Source: an uncultured Rhodospirillales bacterium
GTDB taxonomy: Bacteria > Pseudomonadota > Alphaproteobacteria > Acetobacterales > Acetobacteraceae
Length of the DNA: 42,357 nucleotides
Assembly (NCBI GenBank): GCA_903873995.1
Contig: CAIQQQ010000382.1
Span: 1 to 42,357 of the forward strand
Direction of reading: 5' to 3'
A program made the position numbers and the translations under genes. The stretch's first letter is position 1; each line of letters opens with the position of its first letter. The notes beneath the pieces were generated by a model that worked only from the letters and a program-made list of their open reading frames with translations, did not search any database and was not told where the DNA came from. Shown one piece after another: positions 1 through 8,702 of the stretch.

Positions 1-29
1 ACCAGAAATTCGCAAGGCGAATTCCTGGT
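1..29. repeat. Imperfect palindrome accagaaattcgc-aag-gcgaattcctggt
   Basis: Reverse complement of nt 1-29 is accaggaattcgccttgcgaatttctggt; the outer and core arms match except near the flank and centre. Shares the GAAATTCGC...GCGAATT core with the palindrome at 55-109. Confidence 0.7.
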
Positions 30-54
30 AAAGCGGGCCACTAACTTATTGATT

Positions 55-109
55 CTAGTGTCGACTGATTTTGAAATTCGCCCTGCGAATTTCAGAATCA
101 CGACACTAG
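55..109. repeat. 55-nt imperfect palindrome bounded by CTAG at both ends
   Basis: ctagtgtcgactgattttgaaattcgc / gcgaatttcagaatcacgacactag arms pair with one 2-nt indel and one mismatch. Nt 82-109 recur exactly, reverse-complemented, at 42330-42357. Confidence 0.85.
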
Positions 110-983
110 GCGGTGTGGACGGATCGGAGAAAGTTGAAGGTTTTTGATTCCCGAATCGGGTTTTGATCGAATCAATGGGCAACCGGGCAGATGGAACCGG
201 TGGAATGCTTACGGGAATGAGCGAAGGCGATTGGGCGATTGTGATGGATGTTTTCGATGCGGTGCAGTCACGCCGCGGCGAGCCGGGGCACGATGACCGT
301 AAATTTCTCGAAGCAGTTCACTATTTCACAGTACACAACATCACCTGGCGTGCCCTTCCTGCCGAGTTCGGCCCTTGGAACAGCGTCTGGAAGCGCTTTT
401 GGCGGCTCAGCCGTTCCGGTGTGTTTGAGGCATTGTTTCAAATATTGGCGGAACTGAGCACCACGGCGCATCTGGTACAGATGTTCGACAGCACGGTGGT
501 TCGGGCGCATGTCTCGGCCGCAGGCGCAAAAGGGGGCAGCAAAGCCAGGCGCTCGGGCGATCTCGCGGCGGCTTCTCGTGCAAAATCCACCTCAAGACGG
601 ACCTCGACGGTCTCCCCATCGGCTTCCACCTGACGGGAGGCGAGGTCAGCGACAGCACACAACTGCCGATTTCACTCGATGTCGGTCCGGATATCACGCC
701 GCGCGCGGCGATGACGGACAAAGGCTACGACGCCAAATCAAACCGCGCGGCCTGCCGTGCACGCGGCATCATACCGATCATCCCATACCGCTCCAACGCC
801 AGCGAAAGGCCAACTTTCTTTCCCATAAAGCTCTACAGGCTCAGGGCTCGCATCGAGCAAGCCATGGGAAAACTCAAGCGTTTCAAACGCGTCGCCATGC
901 GTTGCGAGAAGACCGTAGAAAGTTACAGTGCAATCGTTGCTTTTGCTTGCACCATGATCTTGGTCAAATCAGTCCACACCGCC
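109..983 (+). mobile_element. IS5-family insertion sequence (IS427-like)
   Basis: 12-bp terminal inverted repeats ggcggtgtggac (109-120) and gtccacaccgcc (972-983) flanked by TA (or CTAG if the repeat is read 1 nt shorter on each side). Encodes an IS5-type transposase in two frames. Confidence 0.9.
163..633 (+). CDS. IS5-family transposase, orfA
   Basis: DUF4096-like N-terminal region ...KFLEAVHYFTVHNITWRALPAEFGPWNSVWKRFWRLSRSGVFEALF...; DST catalytic motif 'MFDSTVVRAH'. Confidence 0.85.
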   Translation: MIESMGNRADGTGGMLTGMSEGDWAIVMDVFDAVQSRRGEPGHDDRKFLEAVHYFTVHNITWRALPAEFGPWNSVWKRFWRLSRSGVFEALFQILAELSTTAHLVQMFDSTVVRAHVSAAGAKGGSKARRSGDLAAASRAKSTSRRTSTVSPSAST

Positions 984-986
984 TAG
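528..986 (+). CDS. IS5-family transposase, orfB (DDE C-terminal part; expressed by -1 frameshift)
   Basis: The -1 frame from the A4G5 run at 528-536 reads KRGQQSQALGRSRGGFSCKIHLKTDLDGLPIGFHLTGGEVSDSTQ...DKGYDAKSN...RARIEQAMGKLKRFKR. It ends at a TAG formed at the IS boundary. Confidence 0.8.
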   Translation, partial: KRGQQSQALGRSRGGFSCKIHLKTDLDGLPIGFHLTGGEVSDSTQLPISLDVGPDITPRAAMTDKGYDAKSNRAACRARGIIPIIPYRSNASERPTFFPIKLYRLRARIEQAMGKLKRFKRVAMRCEKTVESYSAIVAFACTMILVKSVHTA

Positions 987-1000
987 GGATTTGTTTTAAC

Positions 1001-1051
1001 GCGTGATTCAGACCTCTCGGGGATTCCACCTCCAGTCATCACGCTCTAAAG
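1001..1051 (+). repeat. Dispersed palindromic repeat, copy 1
   Basis: Reverse complement matches 19352-19403 at about 45 of 51 positions; outer GCGTGAT/ATCACGC arms. Confidence 0.8.
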
Positions 1052-1461
1052 TTTCTGGCGAGAGCGTCGCACGCGGCGTGACGCTGGGGCACTTCAATCA
1101 GCTCACCGTCTCCTCAGGCGGCATCGTGCCGGGTTCGCTCGTCGAGAGAGGGTGCCGGCACGACCGAGTGGACGTTGATCGCACTGGCCGATAACTGCCA
1201 ATCCCAGCAGATCTGTTTGGGCACCCCTTCTGTCGGAAGCTGGCCGAACGCGGCTATGTCGGGCCGGCGACGATGGCTCGACCTCCTCGACGGCGTCGAC
1301 GATCTCTGGATCGGCGCCCGTGGGGAACGGCAGCTTTGTAAGGCAGATCAGATGCGCGTCGGGTGGATAGGCGTCTGGACCCAGCGCCACATGACAATGA
1401 CGTGAAGCGATGGCCCGGCATTGTGGTTCACCAAGAGCCGCAAGTCCGAGCCGAGAGATCA

Positions 1462-2961
1462 TCAGCCCTCGTTGGACGATCCTGCACTCAGTGCGACGAA
1501 GGCTTGGTGACCATCGCGCACAATCCGCAGGGCCACGGCGCCGGCTTTCTGAGTGCCGGCCTGGAGCGCTTTTACAGCCTGTTGCGGGCCAGTCACCGCC
1601 AGGCTCCCGACCATTTCAAGGATGTCGCCAGGCTGCAGACCTGCTGCCTGGGCCGGGCTATCCTGCTGCACCGCCGCGACGACCACACCCTTCTGATGAG
1701 GCCCCAGGTTCATCGCCTGGCGTGCCTCATCATTCAGCGGAGCCAACGCGAGCCCGAGCTTCGGACCCTGTTCTGCCGCCGAAGATTGCATCGTTGCGTC
1801 CTGCTCAGGCTGCGCCACGATCGCCACCGTCAGGATCTTGTCTTGCCGGTCCCGGTGTATTGTCATCTGCTGGTCTGAGCCGGCATGCAGCGCGGCGACC
1901 ATCTGGGCGAGTGCGCTCGAGTCCTTGACCGCCTGTGAACCGATCTTGGTGATCACATCACCCGGCTGAATCCCGGCAGACGACGCCGGGCTATCTTTCT
2001 GCACTTCGGCCACCAGCGCACCGCTCGCAGCCGGCAGGTCCAGCGCTTTCGCCATGGCGGAGGACACGGGCTGCGCCGCGACACCGAGCCAGCCACGCTC
2101 GACCTTGCCGCTCGTCTCAAGCTGGCCGACGACCTGCTTCACGACGCTCGCCGGGATCGCAAACCCGATTCCGACGCTTCCGCCCGACGGCGAATAGATG
2201 GCGGTATTGACACCGATCACCGTGCCGTCCTGAGCGAACAGCGGCCCACCGGAGTTCCCACGATTGATCGGCGCGTCGATCTGCAGAAAGTCGTCATATG
2301 GCCCTTGGCCGATATGCCGTCCACGCGCCGACAAGATGCCAGCGGTCACGGTACCGCCAAGGCCGAACGGGTTGCCCACGGCAACCACCCAGTCCCCCAC
2401 GCGTGCGGCATCGGAATCACCCAACGCCAGATGTGGCAGCGGTGTGTCGGATTTAACCTGCAACACAGCCAGGTCGGTCTTCGGGTCAACGCCGATGACC
2501 TTCGCCGGCAGCTTGCGGCCGTCCGCCAGCGTCACCTCGATGTTGGTGGCGTCTTTCACGACGTGATTGTTGGTGACGATATGGCCCTGACTGTCCAGGA
2601 GAAACCCGGAGCCGAGCGCGTGCACGATGTGCTCGCTCCCTTGGCCCGGCATGCCGAAGAATTGGCCGAATGCCTCAGCCTGGGACGAGCCGGCGCCAAA
2701 CGGTGACGACTGATCGTCAGACGGCTCATGCATCGTGCTGCTGATTGTCACGACGGCCGGGCTGACCTTGTCAACCAAGTCTCCGAAGCCCGGCAAGGCC
2801 TGGGCGGCGGGATGGCCGACATCGATCGGCGCGGTATGCGACGTCGCGGTCTGGGCGGACGCCGGCAGAACCCGCCAGGCAGCCGCGCCGGATATGGCGG
2901 TGGCAGCCAACAGGGTCGCTGCGAAAGCCGCGCGGCCGAAGCGATGAATGGGATTGCGCAT
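1462..2961 (-). CDS. DegP/HtrA (Do)-family periplasmic serine protease with two PDZ domains
   Basis: Trypsin-like triad contexts VTNNHVV, TDLAVL, GNSGGPLF; two PDZ segments (LVAEVQKDSPASSAGIQPGDVI, VVAAVQQDSPAQAAGLQPGDIL); N-terminal signal sequence. Confidence 0.95.
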   Translation of the reverse strand: MRNPIHRFGRAAFAATLLAATAISGAAAWRVLPASAQTATSHTAPIDVGHPAAQALPGFGDLVDKVSPAVVTISSTMHEPSDDQSSPFGAGSSQAEAFGQFFGMPGQGSEHIVHALGSGFLLDSQGHIVTNNHVVKDATNIEVTLADGRKLPAKVIGVDPKTDLAVLQVKSDTPLPHLALGDSDAARVGDWVVAVGNPFGLGGTVTAGILSARGRHIGQGPYDDFLQIDAPINRGNSGGPLFAQDGTVIGVNTAIYSPSGGSVGIGFAIPASVVKQVVGQLETSGKVERGWLGVAAQPVSSAMAKALDLPAASGALVAEVQKDSPASSAGIQPGDVITKIGSQAVKDSSALAQMVAALHAGSDQQMTIHRDRQDKILTVAIVAQPEQDATMQSSAAEQGPKLGLALAPLNDEARQAMNLGPHQKGVVVAAVQQDSPAQAAGLQPGDILEMVGSLAVTGPQQAVKALQAGTQKAGAVALRIVRDGHQAFVALSAGSSNEG

Positions 2962-3089
2962 GTCTCTGATCCTCGGTGTGTCAGCCGCTCTGCATGATCG
3001 GCATCACCGCAATCTGGCGCGCAGTCGGTGGAGGATCGTCCTGCGTCACCATGAAGATCGTGTCAGAGGCATTGCAGCGTGAGTGCGAT

Positions 3090-4427
3090 CTACGCCGCCA
3101 CGCGCCAGTCCACCGTCACGGCCAATCCGCGACCGTCAGGCCACGCCGACCCCAGCGTCACGGATCCGCCATGCGCCTGTGCCGCCGCCTTCACCAGAGC
3201 CAAACCAAGTCCGGTTCCCGGGCTTGCACGACTCCTGTCCAGCCGCACGAAGCGTTTCAGCACCGCATCGCGCTCTGCCATCGGGACACCGGGCCCCTCA
3301 TCGGCCACCGTCAACACCGGTCCGGCCTGTAGAGACACGCTGATCGCGCCCGCACCATGCGACAACGCATTGTCCAGCAGGTTCGCCAGCATCCGCCCGA
3401 GCAGCGCCGGATCACCGTCGATCGTGAGGCCCGGCGCGATATCGGTCGTGAACGGTCGATCCGTCTCATCCGCGACTGGCCCATAGGCCTCGGCGACGGA
3501 CGTCACCAGCGCCGACAGGTCGAGCGACCGTCGCGTCACCGCTCCGGCCTCTGCGCGCGCGATCCGCAGCAGCGCCGAAAACGTCTCGAGCACGGCGTCC
3601 AACTCAGAGATTGCCACTGTCAGGGCCGGATCATCGGTCCGGTCGGCCAGCGCCTCCTCAAGCCCCTGGCGCAGCCGCTGCAACGGGCCGCGCAGATCGT
3701 GAGCAATGTCGTCGGTCACCTGACGCTGCGCCGTCACCAACATTTCCAGCTTCGCCAGCATGGCGTTGACGGTCATTACCAGCCGGTCGAACTCGTCGCG
3801 GCGGCCCGATTGCGGCAGCCGGCGCGACAGATCCCCCGCCGTCAGCAAGCCGGCCACATCAGATACCGATGCAAGCCGCCGTTCCAGCGCCCGTGCGCCC
3901 ACGAATCCGAGCAACAGCGCAACAATCCCTGCTCCGCACGCCGCGACAAGCGGCGTCCACGCCAGGGCCCGCGCGGCATCCTCGACAGCAGCGATCGGTG
4001 CGGCGACCACGAGATTGATCCCGCCGGGCAGCAGCGCCCCGAGGGCCCGCAGCGGCGGTTCGCCGGAGCCGCGCAGCGTGGCATATCCTCGCAAAGCGGC
4101 CGGGGCTGTGTCGATCCTGCCCGCCAATGTCTGCCCATCCGCGGTTTGCACCAGGATCAGCAACAAAGCATCTCGCCGCACAGACACCCTTGCCGCATCC
4201 AGTAAAGCTTCCGGACCGATCGCCTGGTAGTCTCGGATCAATCCCTCTGCCTCCCCGGCCAGCAGGAGGTCCAACTCCTGATACAAGGCCGTCTCGGCGC
4301 GGATCCATCCCCATCCGGCCCCGATCAGCGACAGCAGCAGGGCCGCTGCCGCGATCCCCAACGACGTCCGCAGCGCGAAGCTTCGCAAAAGCCGGCGCAA
4401 CCCGTCGAAACGCGGCACCTCAGGCAT
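3090..4427 (-). CDS. Sensor histidine kinase (HAMP, HisKA, HATPase_c)
   Basis: Two TM segments, H-box DDIAHDLRGPLQRL, N-box LANLLDNALSHG, G-box DEGPGVP/GTGLGLALV. Start overlaps the upstream regulator's stop. Confidence 0.93.
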   Translation of the reverse strand: MPEVPRFDGLRRLLRSFALRTSLGIAAAALLLSLIGAGWGWIRAETALYQELDLLLAGEAEGLIRDYQAIGPEALLDAARVSVRRDALLLILVQTADGQTLAGRIDTAPAALRGYATLRGSGEPPLRALGALLPGGINLVVAAPIAAVEDAARALAWTPLVAACGAGIVALLLGFVGARALERRLASVSDVAGLLTAGDLSRRLPQSGRRDEFDRLVMTVNAMLAKLEMLVTAQRQVTDDIAHDLRGPLQRLRQGLEEALADRTDDPALTVAISELDAVLETFSALLRIARAEAGAVTRRSLDLSALVTSVAEAYGPVADETDRPFTTDIAPGLTIDGDPALLGRMLANLLDNALSHGAGAISVSLQAGPVLTVADEGPGVPMAERDAVLKRFVRLDRSRASPGTGLGLALVKAAAQAHGGSVTLGSAWPDGRGLAVTVDWRVAA

Positions 4428-5094
4428 CGAGGATATAGCCCGCGCCGCGTACCGTGCGAATGAGTGTCGGTCCGTCCGGACCATCGAGCTTGCGGCGCAG
4501 CCGGCTGACATGCACATCGACAACATTCGTCGTCGGGTCGAAGGCAAAATCCCACACTTGTTCCAGCAGCATCGTCCGTGTCAGCACATGGCCGGGATGA
4601 CGCATCATGTATTCAAGCAGGCGCCATTCGGTCGGCAGCAAATCCACAATGGTACCTGACCGTGTGACGACGCGGCGCAGCAGATCCATGCGAAGCGTGC
4701 CCACGATCAGTTCCGTCGATGCCGCTCCTGTCGCCGCTGGGCGTCGCGACAATGCCCGAATCCTGGCATACATCTCGGAGAATGCGAATGGCTTGGCCAG
4801 GTAGTCATCGGCGCCAGCATCCAGCCCCTCCACCCGCCGGTCCACATCGCCGAGGGCAGTCAGCATCAGCACCGGCGTCATGACGCAGGATGCACGCAGC
4901 GCCCGCACAATCGTCAGGCCGTCCGGCGCAGGAAGCATTCGGTCGGTCACAATCACGTCGAAATTTTCGGACAGCGCAAGGAACAGGCCGTCTTTGCCGG
5001 TCCGGGCCACCTCAGCCGTGTGCCCCTCCTGCGCGAGCCCGCGTGCGATGTAGTCGGCCGTCGCGGCGTCGTCCTCGATGACCAGAATGCGCAA
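4420..5094 (-). CDS. OmpR-family response regulator
   Basis: MRILVIEDDAATADYIARGL..., VTDRML, KPFAFSEM; C-terminal winged helix ...VDVHVSRLRRKLDGPDGPTLIRTVRGAGYIL. Confidence 0.95.
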   Translation of the reverse strand: MRILVIEDDAATADYIARGLAQEGHTAEVARTGKDGLFLALSENFDVIVTDRMLPAPDGLTIVRALRASCVMTPVLMLTALGDVDRRVEGLDAGADDYLAKPFAFSEMYARIRALSRRPAATGAASTELIVGTLRMDLLRRVVTRSGTIVDLLPTEWRLLEYMMRHPGHVLTRTMLLEQVWDFAFDPTTNVVDVHVSRLRRKLDGPDGPTLIRTVRGAGYILDA

Positions 5095-5583
5095 ATTGAG
5101 GCCCCATCTGCCCGCGATCCAGACCTATAGCAGACGCCGGCGGAGAATCACGCGCAGAGACCGGATCGGCGAGCATATCTGGGATTGACCTGATCCCATG
5201 GCTGCCGCACCAGGACCCTCAGGACGAGGGCCTGAACCGTTTTGCCGGTCGATAGCTTGAAGGTCGGATAAAGAACCCATTGGGTCGGGTGCGGGGCTCA
5301 GAGAGCCGGTCAGAACCGCCATTGGCCGGCCCCGCGATCCGCCGCTCGCCGTGGCGCGGGATGTCTCCGCGGCGCACCTCCGGCGGGAACGGCGTATCGA
5401 CCGGCAGCGTCAGGATCTGGCCGCCGTTCGACACCGACGCGCTGACCACGTCGTGCGTCTGCCCGTTGTCTGAAAGGTCGCAACCATTGCTATGACGGGG
5501 CGGCGCCTTGGGCCGGGCCCGCGCGCGTTGGCAAGACGCGCGGGGGTGTCAGGCGATGGCATAGAGTTCGGTCGGAGCAGGTG

Positions 5584-5931
5584 CTATTTTTGCGTCCAGG
5601 TGCCGGCCTCTGACCGGAACCAGGTCTTCGGCGGCGCCGATTTGATGATCTCCTGCGCATAGATCCGCCCCACGGCCTCGACCGGAACCTTGTCCGCCGC
5701 GGCCCGCTGGGCATACACCACGCGGCGTTCGGCATTCACCTTCGCAACCATGTCGGCCGCCGACGGGTCCCGTGCCTCGGCAAAGCCGTCAAAGCGTTCC
5801 CCCACCGCGCCGGATGCACGGGGCCCATCGAGCGTGTGGTTCTGCGCCAGGGCCGGTGGCATCGCCACCATCAGCAGCACAGCGGCAGCGAGCATGCGTC
5901 GGGCAAAGGCAGAGATTGTGTGGTTGATCAT
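5584..5931 (-). CDS. YdbL-family (DUF1318) periplasmic protein
   Basis: Signal peptide and ...VAKVNAERRVVYAQRAAADKVPVEAVGRIYAQEIIKSAPPKTWFRSEAGTWTQK. Adjacent to YnbE- and YdbH-like genes. Confidence 0.85.
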   Translation of the reverse strand: MINHTISAFARRMLAAAVLLMVAMPPALAQNHTLDGPRASGAVGERFDGFAEARDPSAADMVAKVNAERRVVYAQRAAADKVPVEAVGRIYAQEIIKSAPPKTWFRSEAGTWTQK

Positions 5932-5941
5932 GGCGCCGCCT

Positions 5942-6133
5942 TCAGAAGATGGGTTTCGTCTCAACATCCTGCTTCGCCTTCTCCCCGACGCGTAGGCGCA
6001 CATCCGCATCGAGCTTGATGTTGAGATTGATCGTAATCGGCTCGCGCGGTGCTTCGAGCTTCACAACGGGGCTGCAGCCAGCGCCCAGGCACAATGCGAA
6101 GGCCATCGCCAACTGCGTCGAACATCGTTTCAC
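5942..6133 (-). CDS. YnbE-family lipoprotein
   Basis: 63 aa, lipobox-like LCLGAGC, ...REPITINLNIKLDADVRLRV. Confidence 0.85.
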   Translation of the reverse strand: MKRCSTQLAMAFALCLGAGCSPVVKLEAPREPITINLNIKLDADVRLRVGEKAKQDVETKPIF

Positions 6134-6137
6134 CAGG

Positions 6138-8006
6138 TCATTTTCCCAATATGTTCCGTAAGATGAGCTGTGCCGCTCCGATGGTCTTTACCACGATATT
6201 GGTGATCTGACCAAAATTGCTTTTCAGATTGAGGTTTATGTTGAAAGCCTGCCCCTGCAGCACCGCCGGATTGGCACCCTTCAGGCGCAACCCGATCGTG
6301 GCCTCGCCGGTGGGCCGCCCGGCAAGATCGACGGTGAAGCTGTCATAGTGAAAATCTGCCAGGGCCTGCAGCAACAACGTCATGTCCTGGCCGGACTCGG
6401 TGATTGCTTTCGGCAACGCAGCGCTCCCCAGGCGGAGCACGCCGGGCGCCGCCGCGGCCAGGTGCCCGTCGCGCACCTCGACCGTGTCCCGGCTGACGAT
6501 CAACGGGATCTGTCCGCTGAGCGCGCCGCTGCCGCTGAGACTTTCGACCCCGGCGAGCGCCAGGAACTGCGCCAGGTCGATCTGATCGAGCGCCACGGTG
6601 GTGCTGACATCCGTCTGCACCGGATCTATCGTGAATGGCGATGTGGTGATCCGGCCGCCGAGATACGCAATGCTCGTGCTTTCCACCCGCAGCGCGGGCT
6701 TCGGCAACAGCTGAAATACCAGCCCCATCGGCATCGGTGCCAGTCCTGGCACCTCGATCACCCCGCGCAGCGCCTGACCCGCTGTTGTGGCGGGCGGCAT
6801 GAGGCCGTTGATATGGATGTCGCCGACGACCTTGCCGATCCGCGCGCCCCCCATCTGATATCCCAGGTCCGCCAGATGCAGCACGAGGGCAGGCGCCAGC
6901 CGCGCCGCCCGCCACGCGATTGCGCCGGACAGCGAAATCGTGCCCGCAATCGGGGGGATCGAGCGGCCGATGGCCGGGAACAGCGCGGCCGGCTGCAGGC
7001 CGCCATTCTGAAACACCAACGGGAGCGACGTCACATCGACATGCCCGATCCCGCTGCCGCGATCATGCACGCCCGCCAGCCGCAGCGTGGCCTTCCCCAC
7101 GGCTTGCAGCTGTGCGTCAAAGCCGAGATGCGCTCCGGCAAGGGTGCCATGCGCTGTGAGCCTCAGCGGCACAACGGCCTCTGGCACCCGCGTGGACCGC
7201 AGTTGGCCGCTGGTGACATGCGCCGCCAGCGTCGCGCCGTTCCAAACCACGTCCCCCGCCAGATCGGACAGCGCGACGGGCACATCCTGGGCCGCATCTG
7301 TGGATGTGATACCGACCTCTGAAAACGTCACGGTCAGCACCGTCCCCGTCCCCGTCCCCGTCCCCGTCCCCATGGAGGACAGCGCGATCTTCGGAACCTC
7401 CACCCGGATTGTGCGACGCGTGCCGTCCACAGTCGCCGCCAGATTCACGCCGAGCCCGGTGCCCTGAACGTCCGACCCAGCCAACGCGATCTCCGCCGAA
7501 AGTTCGGTCTCCACCATCCCTTGCGGAGTTGCCAAGGCCACATGGGCGTGGCTGATGCCAAGCTTGGCAACCTGAACGCGGCTGGCGGACGAGCCTGCCA
7601 GATCGAGCTTCCTGTCGCCAATCAGCAGATCGCTGCCGGCAAGCGCCATCCGGATATCCGGCATATCGATCATGGCCGCATCGATCCGGCCCGCCATCAG
7701 GCCGCGCGGCGTGTAGCTCAGCGCCACGTGCGCCACCTGCAGCGCCCCGCCAGCCAGCCGAAGGTCGCTGGCCTGCAGGCCATGGAGGTCGAGCCCGGTC
7801 ACCTGCAAGTCCGCGGGACCGAAGCCGGCCCGGTCGATCAGACGCAGGGCCGCGTAACGCGCCACGTCCAATCGGAACGCGACCAACGCCGCGAGCAGGC
7901 CACCCACCACGATCACGCCGCCGGCCACCACACGCCGCATACCGTTCGTCCTCACACCAGCCGATGCTAAACTGTGCCCCGTTTGACGTGAGATCTGCAT
8001 TGTCAT
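6138..8006 (-). CDS. YdbH-like AsmA/TamB-type intermembrane transport protein
   Basis: N-terminal TM, repetitive beta-rich protein, C-terminal ...NINLNLKSNFGQITNIVVKTIGAAQLILRNILGK; gene order YdbH-YnbE-YdbL. Confidence 0.8.
   Translation of the reverse strand: MTMQISRQTGHSLASAGVRTNGMRRVVAGGVIVVGGLLAALVAFRLDVARYAALRLIDRAGFGPADLQVTGLDLHGLQASDLRLAGGALQVAHVALSYTPRGLMAGRIDAAMIDMPDIRMALAGSDLLIGDRKLDLAGSSASRVQVAKLGISHAHVALATPQGMVETELSAEIALAGSDVQGTGLGVNLAATVDGTRRTIRVEVPKIALSSMGTGTGTGTGTVLTVTFSEVGITSTDAAQDVPVALSDLAGDVVWNGATLAAHVTSGQLRSTRVPEAVVPLRLTAHGTLAGAHLGFDAQLQAVGKATLRLAGVHDRGSGIGHVDVTSLPLVFQNGGLQPAALFPAIGRSIPPIAGTISLSGAIAWRAARLAPALVLHLADLGYQMGGARIGKVVGDIHINGLMPPATTAGQALRGVIEVPGLAPMPMGLVFQLLPKPALRVESTSIAYLGGRITTSPFTIDPVQTDVSTTVALDQIDLAQFLALAGVESLSGSGALSGQIPLIVSRDTVEVRDGHLAAAAPGVLRLGSAALPKAITESGQDMTLLLQALADFHYDSFTVDLAGRPTGEATIGLRLKGANPAVLQGQAFNINLNLKSNFGQITNIVVKTIGAAQLILRNILGK
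7341..7371 (-). repeat. Hexanucleotide microsatellite (CCCCGT/ACGGGG)n within ydbH-like gene
   Basis: cgtccccgtccccgtccccgtccccgtcccc; encodes a TGTGTGTGT run in the protein. Confidence 0.9.
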
Positions 8007-8140
8007 GCGGCACGCGATGCGGCGGACATCGTAGGCTTGGTAGGTTCCGAAGCTGCCCGCCCCATCAGAGCTGGGATATATCCGAGATAGCACCTATCCG
8101 CCTCGCTGAGATTTCGGGCATCGCCAATTGGAGAATGCAA

Positions 8141-8353
8141 ATGAGCGATCACGTCTACAGTGTCACTGAGATCGTCGGAACGTCTCACGCCAGCATCGAT
8201 GACGCCATCAAGCACGGCATCAGCACGGCTTCGAAAACGCTCAGGAACCTGTCTTGGTTCGAAGTGACGCAGATCAAAGGCCATATCGTCGATGGCCAGG
8301 TCGGCCATTTCCAGGTCTGCATGAAGCTTGGCTTCCGCTACGACCCGACATAA
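8141..8353 (+). CDS. Dodecin family protein
   Basis: MSDHVYSVTEIVGTSHASIDDAIKHGISTASKTLRNLSWFEVTQIKGHIVDGQVGHFQVCMKLGFRYD is a textbook dodecin. Confidence 0.93.
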   Translation: MSDHVYSVTEIVGTSHASIDDAIKHGISTASKTLRNLSWFEVTQIKGHIVDGQVGHFQVCMKLGFRYDPT

Positions 8354-8414
8354 ACGAACGCCGGCGCTTCGGTTCGTGAATCTGAAGTTCGCCCTGCGGA
8401 TGACGCAGTCACAG

Positions 8415-8559
8415 GGACCCGTGTCCCATCCTGTCCGGCTCACCATGGGGCAGAATGGCGTTCCTTTTTCTTCGGGTCGACCAATGGTGCCGTTTAAAAG
8501 CAACGCCGCTTGCCGCCATCCTACCCCATGGTGAGTTGGACGGGATGCGACACGGGTCC
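8415..8559. repeat. 145-bp inverted-repeat element (46-bp arms), MITE-like or dispersed repeat
   Basis: Arms 8415-8460 and 8514-8559 are reverse complements with about 6 mismatches in 46; 53-nt spacer. Confidence 0.8.
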
Positions 8560-8702
8560 GTGCGACAACGCCATGAGGGCCGCTCTCGCACGCGGACACC
8601 TCGTCTCAGACTTACAACCGCGACCGCTTTGAGGCTGCTGTAAGGTGGCTGCAATCTTGCCGTGTCACGCTGTCCAAGGACTGAGAACAGGATCCCAGAC
8701 GA

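Noticed and set aside
5100-5580. Small ORFs (5125-5322, 5219-5449, 5280-5495, 5490-5735)
   Set aside because: Mutually overlapping on both strands with no recognisable motifs; left as intergenic or decayed sequence.
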